Part shown: positions 12,853-17,762 of the stretch, one piece after another | Position numbering within the stretch: position 1 is the stretch's first letter | Layout of the letters: each line of letters opens with the position of its first letter | Source: a virus | IMG/VR virus record: IMGVR_UViG_3300025889_001163 | Location: 1-20,774 of that record | DNA length: 20,774 bases | Strand: one strand, 5' to 3' | The notes under the pieces: generated by a model | What the model was told of the DNA's origin: nothing | Database searches by the model: none | The model's input: only the letters and a program-made list of their open reading frames with translations | Made by a program: the position numbers and the translations under genes

Positions 12853-12866
12853 TACCATGTTTATTA

Positions 12867-13466
12867 TTATTTAGTTATAGCTAAGAACTCTGGTTTAGGA
12901 ATTGTATTAGTATTAATCTTTTCCTTAGCCATTTCTTGATCAAGTACACCCCATACAGTAGACAGAGATTGACCTGCGTTAAGCAAGTTTTTACAATACT
13001 CTTTAGACATATCTAACATCTGTATTGCTTTACCTCTTGGGCCTGAATAATAGTCACGTTCTGTTTCTTCATGACATAACTTTTTAAGCAGCCTATCTAA
13101 CTCATCAGGTTCTCTTAACAAAGAACTACTTATTTCGTTCTTCCATTTTCTGACTTTCTTCCATTGCTCTAGTTTATCTTCTAACACATGGATAGCATTG
13201 TCTAATTTAGCTTTTTTCTGAAGTAAAATAGAATCCATTTCGTTAGCAAATTTTGCATGATCATCATACAAAACTCTGACATCATCGTGCATTTTATTAA
13301 TCTTTAACTTATCTTTAAATGCCTCGAAGTTTTCTTCTGCTTCTTTATCAATGGTATCTTGCATTTCTGTTTTCAAAATATTCTTTCTATCGTCATATTT
13401 TGTTTCAATAAAATGATCAAGATAGTCTTTCTCATCTTGTCTTATAGGTGTTTTACTACTACTCAT
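12867..13466 (-). CDS. Hypothetical alpha-helical / coiled-coil protein (199 aa)
   Basis: This is the longest gene of the early minus-strand block at 199 residues. It is highly charged and almost all helical: DYLDHFIETKYDDRKNILK, then QKKAKLDNAIHVLEDKLEQW, and KVRKWKNEISSS with LLREPDELDRLLKKL. One Gly turn (YYSGPRGKAIQML) precedes a more globular C-terminal ~50 residues. No catalytic motif is visible. It starts inside the end of the previous gene (8-nt overlap) and is followed by the hairpin at 12825-12852. A structural or host-interacting helical bundle is plausible; the family is unknown. Confidence 0.6.
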   Translation of the reverse strand: MSSSKTPIRQDEKDYLDHFIETKYDDRKNILKTEMQDTIDKEAEENFEAFKDKLKINKMHDDVRVLYDDHAKFANEMDSILLQKKAKLDNAIHVLEDKLEQWKKVRKWKNEISSSLLREPDELDRLLKKLCHEETERDYYSGPRGKAIQMLDMSKEYCKNLLNAGQSLSTVWGVLDQEMAKEKINTNTIPKPEFLAITK

Positions 13467-13734
13467 TTACAGCTTTCCTTTCTTCAGTTGCTTTACTAAT
13501 ATCTTGTAATGTTTCTGCAGATTTTCTAGCGTCTCTGCTTTTATCTAAAGCATTGTTAGTTGCTATAATTACAGTAGCTATACAAGATGTTTGGTTGTAT
13601 GGTGGTAACGCTTTAAACCTTGGATCTGATGACATCAGCTCATAAGTTTGAAAGTATTGCTCTACGAACCATTTAGTTAGTGGCATTACTTTAGTAGCCA
13701 CTCTCTCGTTAATTGGTGCTTTTACTGTTTCCAT
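13459..13734 (-). CDS. Hypothetical protein (91 aa)
   Basis: The start at 13734 (METVKAPINERVATKVMPLT) has AAGGAGG at six bases upstream; a longer frame to 13761 would place that site inside the gene. The product has 91 residues. KWFVEQYFQTYELMSSDPRF, then PPYNQTSCIATVIIATNNAL, form two helices with a Pro-Pro turn. The C-terminal 30 residues are charged. No domain is recognised. It overlaps the 57-aa ORF upstream by 26 nt and the 199-aa gene downstream by 8 nt. Confidence 0.6.
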   Translation of the reverse strand: METVKAPINERVATKVMPLTKWFVEQYFQTYELMSSDPRFKALPPYNQTSCIATVIIATNNALDKSRDARKSAETLQDISKATEERKAVNE

Positions 13735-13882
13735 TGTTTTCCTCCTTTCTTTTAATTTCAAATGGCATCTCCAATGTATCTGGAGTTGCTTTTTCTACAC
13801 ATTTGTAAATACCTACACATACCCTAATTGGTAATGTAAAGGCTTTAACTAATTGTTCGCCTACTTTTTCTATACGCTTCAT
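13709..13882 (-). CDS. Small amphipathic protein (57 aa)
   Basis: A 57-residue frame begins at the ATG at 13882, with GGAGG three bases upstream, and ends at 13709. It reads MKRIEKVGEQLVKAFTLPIR, then VCVGIYKCVEK and a Lys/Glu-rich tail (FEIKRKEENN). The middle (VKAFTLPIRVCVGIYKCV) is hydrophobic with two Cys and could contact a membrane. It overlaps the gene upstream by 38 nt and the gene downstream by 26 nt. The ribosome site is the main support. No family recognised. Confidence 0.6.
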   Translation of the reverse strand: MKRIEKVGEQLVKAFTLPIRVCVGIYKCVEKATPDTLEMPFEIKRKEENNGNSKSTN

Positions 13883-14063
13883 ATTCCTCCTTTTTTTTGG
13901 TTAATCGTATGTATTTAGCTTTAGTTTGAGCATATTCTTCATCAAACTCTTTTGTAAAAGGGATTGGATCCACGTCAGTGTTGAGCCAATTCCAACCTTT
14001 CCTGATGGCTAAACCACCAAGAGTATAAGTAACAAATCGAATAGCAGTAATAATTCCATTCAT
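13845..14063 (-). CDS. Small protein with hydrophobic N-terminus (72 aa)
   Basis: The product has 72 residues. It has a moderately hydrophobic N-terminus (MNGIITAIRFVTYTLGGLAI), then RKGWNWLN, and a charged helical C-terminus with AQTKAKYIRLTKKKEEYEAY. It could be a small membrane-anchored protein with a cytoplasmic helix. Its start shares one base with the stop of the repressor gene (TAATG at 14062-14065), a sign of co-expression. Function unknown. Confidence 0.6.
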   Translation of the reverse strand: MNGIITAIRFVTYTLGGLAIRKGWNWLNTDVDPIPFTKEFDEEYAQTKAKYIRLTKKKEEYEAYRKSRRTIS

Positions 14064-14488
14064 TAATTTCCTTTCATTTGTTCAAGCATTGTTTTGTATC
14101 TTGGATTAGTTTGTCTTGTTAAGTAGTTATGCTTACCTACATTATCTATTTTCTCCCAAGCTCTAGTTATTTGAGATATACGTAATGGATATGGACTTTC
14201 ATCCTCAAAAGGATCTATAGTTTTCATCCACTCATCAAATATTGCTTGTGGTTGAGTTACTGCAAATAAATTTAGATCCCAACGTTTTTGATTACATATA
14301 TCTATAAGATGATCACCAGGTAACCTGTTAATACATCTTTCGTATTTTTGAATTTGTTGGAATGTTACTTCTATACACTGTGCTATTTGCTTTTGTGTAT
14401 AACCATTCCACACTCTATGTAATGTCAATATCTTAGCAATATTAGCATTTATATCACTCTTGTGTGGTGTACGTTTACATTTACCCAT
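14063..14488 (-). CDS. Cro/cI-type (XRE, HTH_3) DNA-binding repressor
   Basis: The start at 14488 (MGKCKRTPHKSDINANIAKI) has GGAGG about five bases upstream; the longer frame from 14500 would place that site within the gene. The product has 141 residues. Residues 13-66 form a standard HTH_3 domain: NIAKILTLHRVWNGYTQKQI, AQCIEVTFQQIQKYERCIN, with Q-K-Q-I-A, T-F-Q-Q-I-Q-K-Y-E and R-L-P as signature positions. The second half (DEWMKTIDPFEDESPYPLRI onward) may mediate dimerisation. It would bind operators such as the dyads in 16127-16568. Position within the early minus-strand operon fits a Cro-like early regulator; no cI-type protease site is seen. Confidence 0.85.
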   Translation of the reverse strand: MGKCKRTPHKSDINANIAKILTLHRVWNGYTQKQIAQCIEVTFQQIQKYERCINRLPGDHLIDICNQKRWDLNLFAVTQPQAIFDEWMKTIDPFEDESPYPLRISQITRAWEKIDNVGKHNYLTRQTNPRYKTMLEQMKGN

Positions 14489-14783
14489 TATTTCCTCCAT
14501 ATATTTTATTTAATACCAACAGCTCACGCTTGTCTGGGCTGCTTGGTATAGTTACTACTCTAATTGATGGTTTCTTATCTCTGTATATTTTAACTATCTG
14601 TATATAACCAGTCTTAGGATATAACACACGTAGGTGGATTACTTTAAGAAAGTACTTTTTCCACCACAATAAGTTCTCTAATCTTATAGAGCCTGTAAAG
14701 TCTTGGTTATACAGTAGCTTTACTGCTCTGCTTAGATTTATTGGATTTTCTCGGAACTTTCCCTCTAGTATTACTCTGAACAT
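14481..14783 (-). CDS. Hypothetical basic protein (100 aa)
   Basis: The start is set at 14783 (MFRVILEGKFRENPINLSRA) with AGAGG six bases upstream; a GTG ten codons earlier lacks a site. The product has 100 residues, beta-rich and basic (WWKKYFLKVIHLRVLYPKTG, YIQIVKIYRDKKPSIRVVTI). It could bind nucleic acid. It overlaps the repressor start by 8 nt. Its first 77 nt overlap, in another frame, the small ORF at 14707-14880. No family is recognised. Confidence 0.6.
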   Translation of the reverse strand: MFRVILEGKFRENPINLSRAVKLLYNQDFTGSIRLENLLWWKKYFLKVIHLRVLYPKTGYIQIVKIYRDKKPSIRVVTIPSSPDKRELLVLNKIYGGNNG

Positions 14784-14880
14784 AATTAACCTCTTTATTG
14801 TTAGTAAATCCACTTATCCATAGCATATGTTCTGCCCATGCTTTAGCTGTCCAATGTTTAGGTGTTTTAGTTTTTTTCAT
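14707..14880 (-). CDS. Small basic protein (57 aa)
   Basis: The frame starts at the ATG at 14880, which overlaps the previous gene's stop as ATGA (14877-14880); AAGGA lies about seven bases upstream. It reads MKKTKTPKHWTAKAWAEHML, then WISGFTNNKEV, and ends with a Ser/Lys-rich basic tail. The aromatic KHWTAKAWAEHMLW helix is distinctive. The coupled start and ribosome site support it. The 77-nt overlap with the next gene is the main doubt. Confidence 0.55.
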   Translation of the reverse strand: MKKTKTPKHWTAKAWAEHMLWISGFTNNKEVNYVQSNTRGKVPRKSNKSKQSSKATV

Positions 14881-15122
14881 TTTGCTTTCCTTGTTCTGAC
14901 TACTCTATATTTGCTATTCCAATAGCCTTCTTGATTATCATTCATCATTTTATTAAATTTCTTTTCTACATTACTATGATTACGCCAGTAGCCATCTGTC
15001 TGATTAACCTCATCAGGTGTCATAACTATTCTTTTAGTTCTAACGAATCTACCTGTTTGGGTGTTATAATCTTCGTGTTTATTAACATAATCAACTTTAT
15101 ATACTATTAAGTTTCTAGTCAT
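14877..15122 (-). CDS. Hypothetical basic protein (81 aa)
   Basis: The product has 81 residues. It has a beta-rich start MTRNLIVYKVDYVNKHEDYN, a TGRFVRTKRIVMTPDEV section, then YWRNHSNVEKKFNKMM, and a basic end. It starts 8 nt inside the previous gene with a very good AAGGAGG site, and ends in ATGA. The Arg/Lys/Trp/Tyr content suggests RNA or DNA contact. No family is recognised. Confidence 0.6.
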   Translation of the reverse strand: MTRNLIVYKVDYVNKHEDYNTQTGRFVRTKRIVMTPDEVNQTDGYWRNHSNVEKKFNKMMNDNQEGYWNSKYRVVRTRKAK

Positions 15123-15336
15123 TGTCCTCCTTTGGTATTGATATATTGCCTAATTTCTGAGCCATAAGCATGATTGATGCTTTACATTCACTAGCTGTTA
15201 ATAAATCAAAAGCAGCCATTCTATATAGTAATGAACACTCTCGTTCATCGAAATCGTATTCTATACTATCCATTAGCTTTACTCTAAGATTATCAACTTC
15301 TGATGGTGTAGCATTTACTATTTGTGATATATTCAT
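15115..15336 (-). CDS. Hypothetical acidic protein (73 aa)
   Basis: The product has 73 residues. It begins MNISQIVNATPSEVDNLRVK, continues YDFDERECSLLYRMAAFDLL, then ASECKASIMLMAQKLGNISI, and ends PKEDND. It is helical, with two Cys. AAGGAG lies six bases upstream. It comes immediately after the strong hairpin at 15362-15380, so its level may be set by that element. Function unknown. Confidence 0.6.
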   Translation of the reverse strand: MNISQIVNATPSEVDNLRVKLMDSIEYDFDERECSLLYRMAAFDLLTASECKASIMLMAQKLGNISIPKEDND

Positions 15337-15361
15337 ATAATCTCCTTTATTAAAGGGTAAT

Positions 15362-15380
15362 CCCCCTTACTAGAAGGGGG
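15362..15380. terminator. GC-rich hairpin between early genes (attenuator/processing candidate)
   Basis: CCCCCTT (15362-15368) and AAGGGGG (15374-15380) form a perfect seven-base stem with an ACTAG loop. Such a GC-rich stem is exceptional in this AT-rich sequence. It lies in the 58-nt gap between minus-strand genes ending at 15395 and starting at 15336. On the minus strand it is followed by ATTACCCTTT, with no U tract, so a partial terminator, RNase site or protective 3' structure is likely. Confidence 0.55.
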
Positions 15381-15394
15381 GTGTACCTGACTAT

Positions 15395-15592
15395 TTATTT
15401 AGGTAATTTAGCTAATATCTCATTTACCTGAGCTTCTAGCTTACTGATTCTGATTTTATCAGCATTTTCTTTTAACCAAGTATTTCTATCTTTATACTTA
15501 GGATTGCCAAGAGCTATCTGCTCATCGACATATTGTTTTCTTTCTTCTGGACTTTTAGTGTCCATGTACGATTCAAATGTACCTTGTGTCAT
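15395..15592 (-). CDS. Hypothetical protein (65 aa)
   Basis: The product has 65 residues and begins MTQGTFESYMDTKSPEERKQ. KYKDRNTWLKENADKIRISK is followed by a short coiled coil ending NEILAKLPK. GGAG lies about six bases upstream, just after the previous stop. It is a charged helical protein without a recognised family. It is the last gene before the hairpin at 15362-15380. Confidence 0.6.
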   Translation of the reverse strand: MTQGTFESYMDTKSPEERKQYVDEQIALGNPKYKDRNTWLKENADKIRISKLEAQVNEILAKLPK

Positions 15593-15603
15593 ATATACTC
15601 CTA

Positions 15604-15792
15604 TTAGTTATTGTTATTAATCAACGATTGTTTGATACTCGTAACAAACGATTGTTGTATTCTTTTAGCCTCCTTATCCCTTTCTATTAGAATAGAATTT
15701 TCTGGGAATGGAAACTCGTAATTGATAAGCTGATAGTTACTATGCTTATCTGTATCTCCCTCTATTTGTTCTTCTATGTTGTAAGTTATCAT
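15604..15792 (-). CDS. Hypothetical acidic protein (62 aa)
   Basis: The product has 62 residues. It begins MITYNIEEQIEGDTDKHSNY, then QLINYEFPFPENSILIERDK, and ends with an Asn-rich tail. TAGGAG lies six bases before the ATG and includes the stop of the upstream micropeptide, so the two are likely coupled. It is acidic in the first half and helical in the second. No family is recognised. Confidence 0.6.
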   Translation of the reverse strand: MITYNIEEQIEGDTDKHSNYQLINYEFPFPENSILIERDKEAKRIQQSFVTSIKQSLINNNN

Positions 15793-15800
15793 GTTATCTC

Positions 15801-15860
15801 CTATATGATTGCGATTATACCTAGTACAACGACCAGGTATATCGCATTTTGGACTATCAT
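15801..15860 (-). CDS. Candidate 19-residue transmembrane micropeptide
   Basis: Between the first and next larger early genes a 20-codon frame starts at the ATG at 15860, sharing its A with the upstream TAA. It ends with TAG at 15801-15803, which is part of the ribosome site (TAGGAG) of the downstream gene. The peptide is MIVQNAIYLVVVLGIIAII, a single hydrophobic helix and nothing else. The stop and start overlaps on both sides, and the purely hydrophobic content, argue for a real gene. It could equally be a translation relay without a functional product. No similar known peptide is recognised. Confidence 0.45.
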   Translation of the reverse strand: MIVQNAIYLVVVLGIIAII

Positions 15861-16126
15861 TATTTATCCAGTTTATTGACTATTATCTTTTGAATAATGT
15901 CAGACTTCTTTTCTAGGATATCAACTACTCGTTGCATATCTTTATCTGACATACTATCAAACTTCTTTAATAGATCGCTATATGTACCTACTAAGTCAAA
16001 CTTAACAGTTACATTTACATTTTTCGGAAAAGGATTCATATTAGTACTATTGTACTTATCTATCACTTTATCCTTAACACTTGATATACTGTCTATAGTG
16101 TTATTCCATACTGTATTGATGTTCAT
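15860..16126 (-). CDS. First early gene: hypothetical helical protein (88 aa)
   Basis: The product has 88 residues. It reads MNINTVWNNTIDSISSVKDK, then NPFPKNVNVTVKFDLVGTYS, and a charged C-terminal helix pair (DMQRVVDILEKKSDIIQKII). It is the promoter-proximal gene of the minus-strand block. AAGGAG lies six bases before the ATG, and ten bases upstream of that is the leader hairpin at 16148-16179. First early genes in phages are often strongly expressed host-takeover factors; function here is unknown. Confidence 0.62.
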   Translation of the reverse strand: MNINTVWNNTIDSISSVKDKVIDKYNSTNMNPFPKNVNVTVKFDLVGTYSDLLKKFDSMSDKDMQRVVDILEKKSDIIQKIIVNKLDK

Positions 16127-16147
16127 ATTATCTCCTTTATTGGTTAT

Positions 16148-16179
16148 GTATCTACCTCACAATGTGTGGATATAGATAC
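16148..16179 (-). promoter_or_regulatory. 5' leader hairpin of the early minus-strand transcript
   Basis: GTATCTA (16148-16154) pairs with TAGATAC (16173-16179), and inside it CC-x-CAC pairs with GTG-x-GG around a small loop. This makes a long stem of about 32 nt with one side bulge. On the minus-strand RNA it would sit ten bases upstream of the first AAGGAG. Such a 5' stem can stabilise mRNA or act as a protein-binding or translation-control site. The near-DnaA box lies in its right half. Confidence 0.55.
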
Positions 16180-16247
16180 TATTTGTATTGCTTTAATATT
16201 ACTAACAATCAGGTTGTATAATAATATCAATTACTTAAATCATTATC

Positions 16248-16291
16248 GGTAATCAACTAATCAATAGACAAGCTAGAGTTAGCTAATTACC
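16248..16291. repeat. Imperfect inverted repeat, operator-like (GGTAATnAnCTAAn)
   Basis: The left arm GGTAATCAACTAAT (16248-16261) and the right arm GTTAGCTAATTACC (16278-16291) are inverted copies with 11 of 14 bases matching, centred 30 bases apart (about three helical turns). This is the pattern of two half-sites bound by a dimeric or cooperative repressor, such as the HTH protein at 14063-14488. The candidate early promoter overlaps this region. Confidence 0.5.
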
Positions 16292-16309
16292 AATATATAA
16301 TAACAACTT

Positions 16310-16338
16310 ATATTGCTGTCACTTGGGACAGCCAATAT
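16310..16338. repeat. Hairpin with ACTTGG loop
   Basis: ATATTGCTGTC (16310-16320) and GACAGC-C-AATAT (16327-16338) form an 11-base stem with one bulged C and a six-base loop. No T-run follows on either strand, so termination is unlikely. A single-strand origin-type hairpin, protein-binding site or RNA leader element are possible readings. Confidence 0.5.
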
Positions 16339-16371
16339 CAGTTGACTAACAAAGACTTAAGATAATCAACA

Positions 16372-16414
16372 ACAATTATAATTGTGTCTTACAAAGACAA
16401 ATACAATTATAATT
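16372..16414. repeat. Compound dyad with duplicated ACAATTATAATT
   Basis: ACAATTATAATT occurs at 16372-16383 and again at 16403-16414, 31 bases apart. Each copy is itself nearly palindromic. Between them TGTCTT (16385-16390) and AAGACA (16394-16399) form an inverted repeat with a 3-nt loop. The whole block can fold as one long interrupted stem. TATAAT is contained in both copies and, by symmetry, on both strands. It may be a double operator with bidirectional promoters or an origin unwinding element. Confidence 0.55.
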
Positions 16415-16469
16415 AAAACAAATAAAAGACAGCGAACAACAGTGAGCTGACAACTAAACAACATAAAGA

Positions 16470-16484
16470 AAAACCAGGGGTTTT
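16470..16484. terminator. Small symmetric hairpin AAAACC-AGG-GGTTTT
   Basis: AAAACC and GGTTTT form a six-base stem around AGG, with T-rich flanks on both strands, so it could be a weak bidirectional terminator insulating the early and late transcripts. The stem is AT-rich and short, so the effect would be modest. Confidence 0.35.
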
Positions 16485-16502
16485 ACAATCACCCTCAATG
16501 AC

Positions 16503-16519
16503 TTTGACGTAATGTCAAA
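16503..16519. promoter_or_regulatory. Inverted repeat TTTGAC-gtaat-GTCAAA before the packaging genes
   Basis: TTTGAC (16503-16508) and GTCAAA (16514-16519) form a perfect six-base dyad with a five-base centre, directly before the extended -10 candidate at 16520-16528. An operator in this place would block or recruit polymerase for the plus-strand packaging genes. Confidence 0.5.
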
Positions 16520-16528
16520 TGTCATAAT
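16520..16528 (+). promoter_or_regulatory. Extended -10 promoter candidate for the packaging genes
   Basis: TGTCATAAT matches the extended -10 form TGnTATAAT with one change. No -35 box lies at the standard distance; TTGACG is only 13 bases upstream. An activator-dependent promoter would fit this. It is about 40 bases upstream of the first packaging-side gene. Confidence 0.4.
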
Positions 16529-16568
16529 AGGGGGGTTTTGTACAGCACCATAACAAGAAAGGCACATA

Positions 16569-16835
16569 ATGAGCATACCATTTCACGCTGGTAGAATAGG
16601 CGTATCGTTCTTAGAGAAGCTATACAAAGGTAAAAGCTTTCTAGGTAAAAAGACTGGTGATGCAGTTAAGCATCTATCAGCTAAAGGACACACAAAAACT
16701 GCAAAATATACTAACCTAGCAGCACAAAACGTGAACAAAGGCATAAACTACGCAGATAAAACTATTAGAAAGTACCCTAAATCAGCATCAGCTGTAGGTG
16801 GTGCAATAGCTTTTGATATATTTGATGACGACTAA
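16569..16835 (+). CDS. Small basic protein with hydrophobic C-terminal patch (88 aa)
   Basis: The product has 88 residues. It begins MSIPFHAGRIGVSFLEKLYK, has a Lys/Gly/Thr-rich middle and an Ala/Gly-rich hydrophobic end (SASAVGGAIAFDIFDDD). AAAGG lies six to seven bases upstream. It is the first gene of the plus-strand packaging block. Similar composition (basic body, Gly/Ala segment) is seen in the proteins at 17759-18046 and 18256-18612, suggesting a minor virion or membrane-associated set. No family is recognised. Confidence 0.6.
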   Translation: MSIPFHAGRIGVSFLEKLYKGKSFLGKKTGDAVKHLSAKGHTKTAKYTNLAAQNVNKGINYADKTIRKYPKSASAVGGAIAFDIFDDD

Positions 16836-16969
16836 TGGCTAAGCAGAAGTTTGTCCATTTCGTACCTAGGGAAAAACCCAAAAAAAGACGTGGAATCCAC
16901 AAAAAATCGAAATCGAAGTCGGAAAAACTACAGCAAAAGCTAAAGAGATATAAAGGACAAGGCAGATAA
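16835..16969 (+). CDS. Tiny basic conserved phage protein ending GQGR (44 aa)
   Basis: The frame runs from the ATG at 16835, sharing one base with the previous stop (TAATG), to TAA at 16967-16969. It reads MAKQKFVHFVPREKPKKRRG, has a run of Lys/Ser, and ends KRYKGQGR. The pattern K-F-[VI]-H-[FY]-V-P, K-K-R-x-G-x-H-K-K and Y-K/R-G-Q-G matches small proteins I recall from marine phages, placed in the same gene string. Probably DNA- or RNA-binding or a virion component. Function unknown. Confidence 0.68.
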   Translation: MAKQKFVHFVPREKPKKRRGIHKKSKSKSEKLQQKLKRYKGQGR

Positions 16970-17109
16970 TGAAAAAAATACCATATAGCGTTTTTAAAAT
17001 TGACATGAAAAAACAATTAGCTAAAAAGGAACAGTTTACAAAAGACTTGAAATCTAAAAAATTTCGAAAAACAACTAAATTACTAGAATACGCTAAAAGG
17101 TTTATATAA
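16969..17109 (+). CDS. Tiny basic protein (46 aa)
   Basis: The frame from the ATG at 16969 (TAATG overlap) to TAA at 17107-17109 reads MKKIPYSVFKIDMKKQLAKK, then KDLKSKKFRKTTKLLEYAKR and FI. It is almost half Lys plus hydrophobic residues in a helix-like pattern. It is part of the same chain of overlapping minigenes. No family is recognised. Confidence 0.6.
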   Translation: MKKIPYSVFKIDMKKQLAKKEQFTKDLKSKKFRKTTKLLEYAKRFI

Positions 17110-17111
17110 TT

Positions 17112-17261
17112 ATGGCAAAACGTGGACTATACGCAAACATTCATGCTAAGCGAAAGCGAATCAAGGCAGGATCAAACGAAAAAATGCGAAAAAAAGGTGC
17201 GAAAGGTGCACCAACTGCTAAACAATTTAAACGAGCAGCCAAGACTGCTAAGAAAAGATAA
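17112..17261 (+). CDS. Conserved phage miniprotein MAKRGLYANIHAKRKRI type (49 aa)
   Basis: The frame from the ATG at 17112 to a TAA sharing its last A with the next ATG (17259-17263) gives 49 residues. MAKRGLYANIHAKRKRIKAG, then KMRKKGAKGAPTAKQFKRAA is a very recognisable conserved phage motif, found in tailed phages of many proteobacteria near head or packaging genes. It is rich in Lys, Arg and Gly, with G-A-P-T as a fixed turn. No function has been assigned that I know of; DNA condensation or capsid interior binding is plausible. Confidence 0.75.
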   Translation: MAKRGLYANIHAKRKRIKAGSNEKMRKKGAKGAPTAKQFKRAAKTAKKR

Positions 17262-17512
17262 TGGCAAAGACAGCAGCATGGCAGCGTAAAGAAGGTAAGA
17301 ACCCAAAGGGGGGTTTGAATGCCAAAGGTCGTGCTAGTTATAAAAGACAAACTGGGGGAACGTTAAAAGCTCCTAGCAAAAAAGTAGGAAACAAACGTAG
17401 AGCATCGTTTTGTGCTAGAATGAAAGGCATGAAACGTAAGCTAACCTCTGCTAAGACTGCAAGAGATCCTAATAGCAGAATAAATAAATCATTAAGAGCA
17501 TGGAATTGTTAA
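17261..17512 (+). CDS. DUF6321-like conserved phage protein (83 aa)
   Basis: The product has 83 residues. The signature positions are W7, KNPKGGLNAKGRASYKRQTG, then a Lys-rich loop, RRASFCARMKGMKRKLTSAK, and the terminal NKSLRAWNC. This S-F-C-x-R-M-x-G-M ... S-R-I-N-K-S-L-R-x-W-N-C block is the hallmark of the DUF6321-type protein that is widespread in phages, including cyanophages and pelagiphages. Two Cys are near-invariant. Its role is unproven. It overlaps the previous gene by one base. Confidence 0.8.
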   Translation: MAKTAAWQRKEGKNPKGGLNAKGRASYKRQTGGTLKAPSKKVGNKRRASFCARMKGMKRKLTSAKTARDPNSRINKSLRAWNC

Positions 17513-17513
17513 T

Positions 17514-17762
17514 ATGAGTAAAAAATTAGAAAAATTAGCTGATGAAATGATTAACTTAAGTCCAGAAGAAGGACAAAAGTTAGCTTTAATAATCAGAGCA
17601 AAAGTTATGCCTGAACAGGCTAAACAACAACAGCAACAGGGTTTACTACAGCAGCAAAACCCTCAAGCTCAACAACAAATGGCAATGATGGGTAAACGAC
17701 CAGGTGGTAATATGCCTATGCCTAATTCAAGAGAAGCTGCTATGAGAGGACTATTAAGATGA
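17514..17762 (+). CDS. Gln/Met-rich small protein (82 aa)
   Basis: The product has 82 residues. A helical first third (MSKKLEKLADEMINLSPEEG) is followed by a low-complexity Gln stretch (KQQQQQGLLQQQNPQAQQQM), a Met/Gly/Pro linker and the basic end REAAMRGLLR. The Q-rich part is probably disordered. It is close to the TAA of the previous gene and overlaps the next by ATGA. A linker or virion accessory role is possible; no family is recognised. Confidence 0.65.
   Translation: MSKKLEKLADEMINLSPEEGQKLALIIRAKVMPEQAKQQQQQGLLQQQNPQAQQQMAMMGKRPGGNMPMPNSREAAMRGLLR

Larger units (their letters stand above)
16127..16568. promoter_or_regulatory. Divergent intergenic control region (442 bp)
   Basis: No credible gene was found on either strand. 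The stretch is very AT-rich and separates the early minus-strand block from the plus-strand packaging block. It holds five dyad elements listed separately, an extended -10 candidate, and TGTGGATAT at 16165-16173 (minus strand ATATCCACA), one base different from the DnaA box TTATCCACA. On the minus strand TTGTCT, 18 bases, then GATAAT (around 16273-16244) is a candidate early promoter. Promoter calls are by eye. This is also the best place in the window for an origin. Confidence 0.65.

Noticed and set aside
15897-16175. Plus-strand frame of 92 codons at the edge of the control region
   Set aside because: Antisense to the first early gene and runs through its leader hairpin; no ribosome site.
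16777-17350. Minus-strand Phe/Leu/Cys-rich frames over the minigenes
   Set aside because: Reversed Lys-rich codons produce Phe/Leu-rich open frames; the plus-strand minigenes have tight TAATG coupling and conserved patterns.
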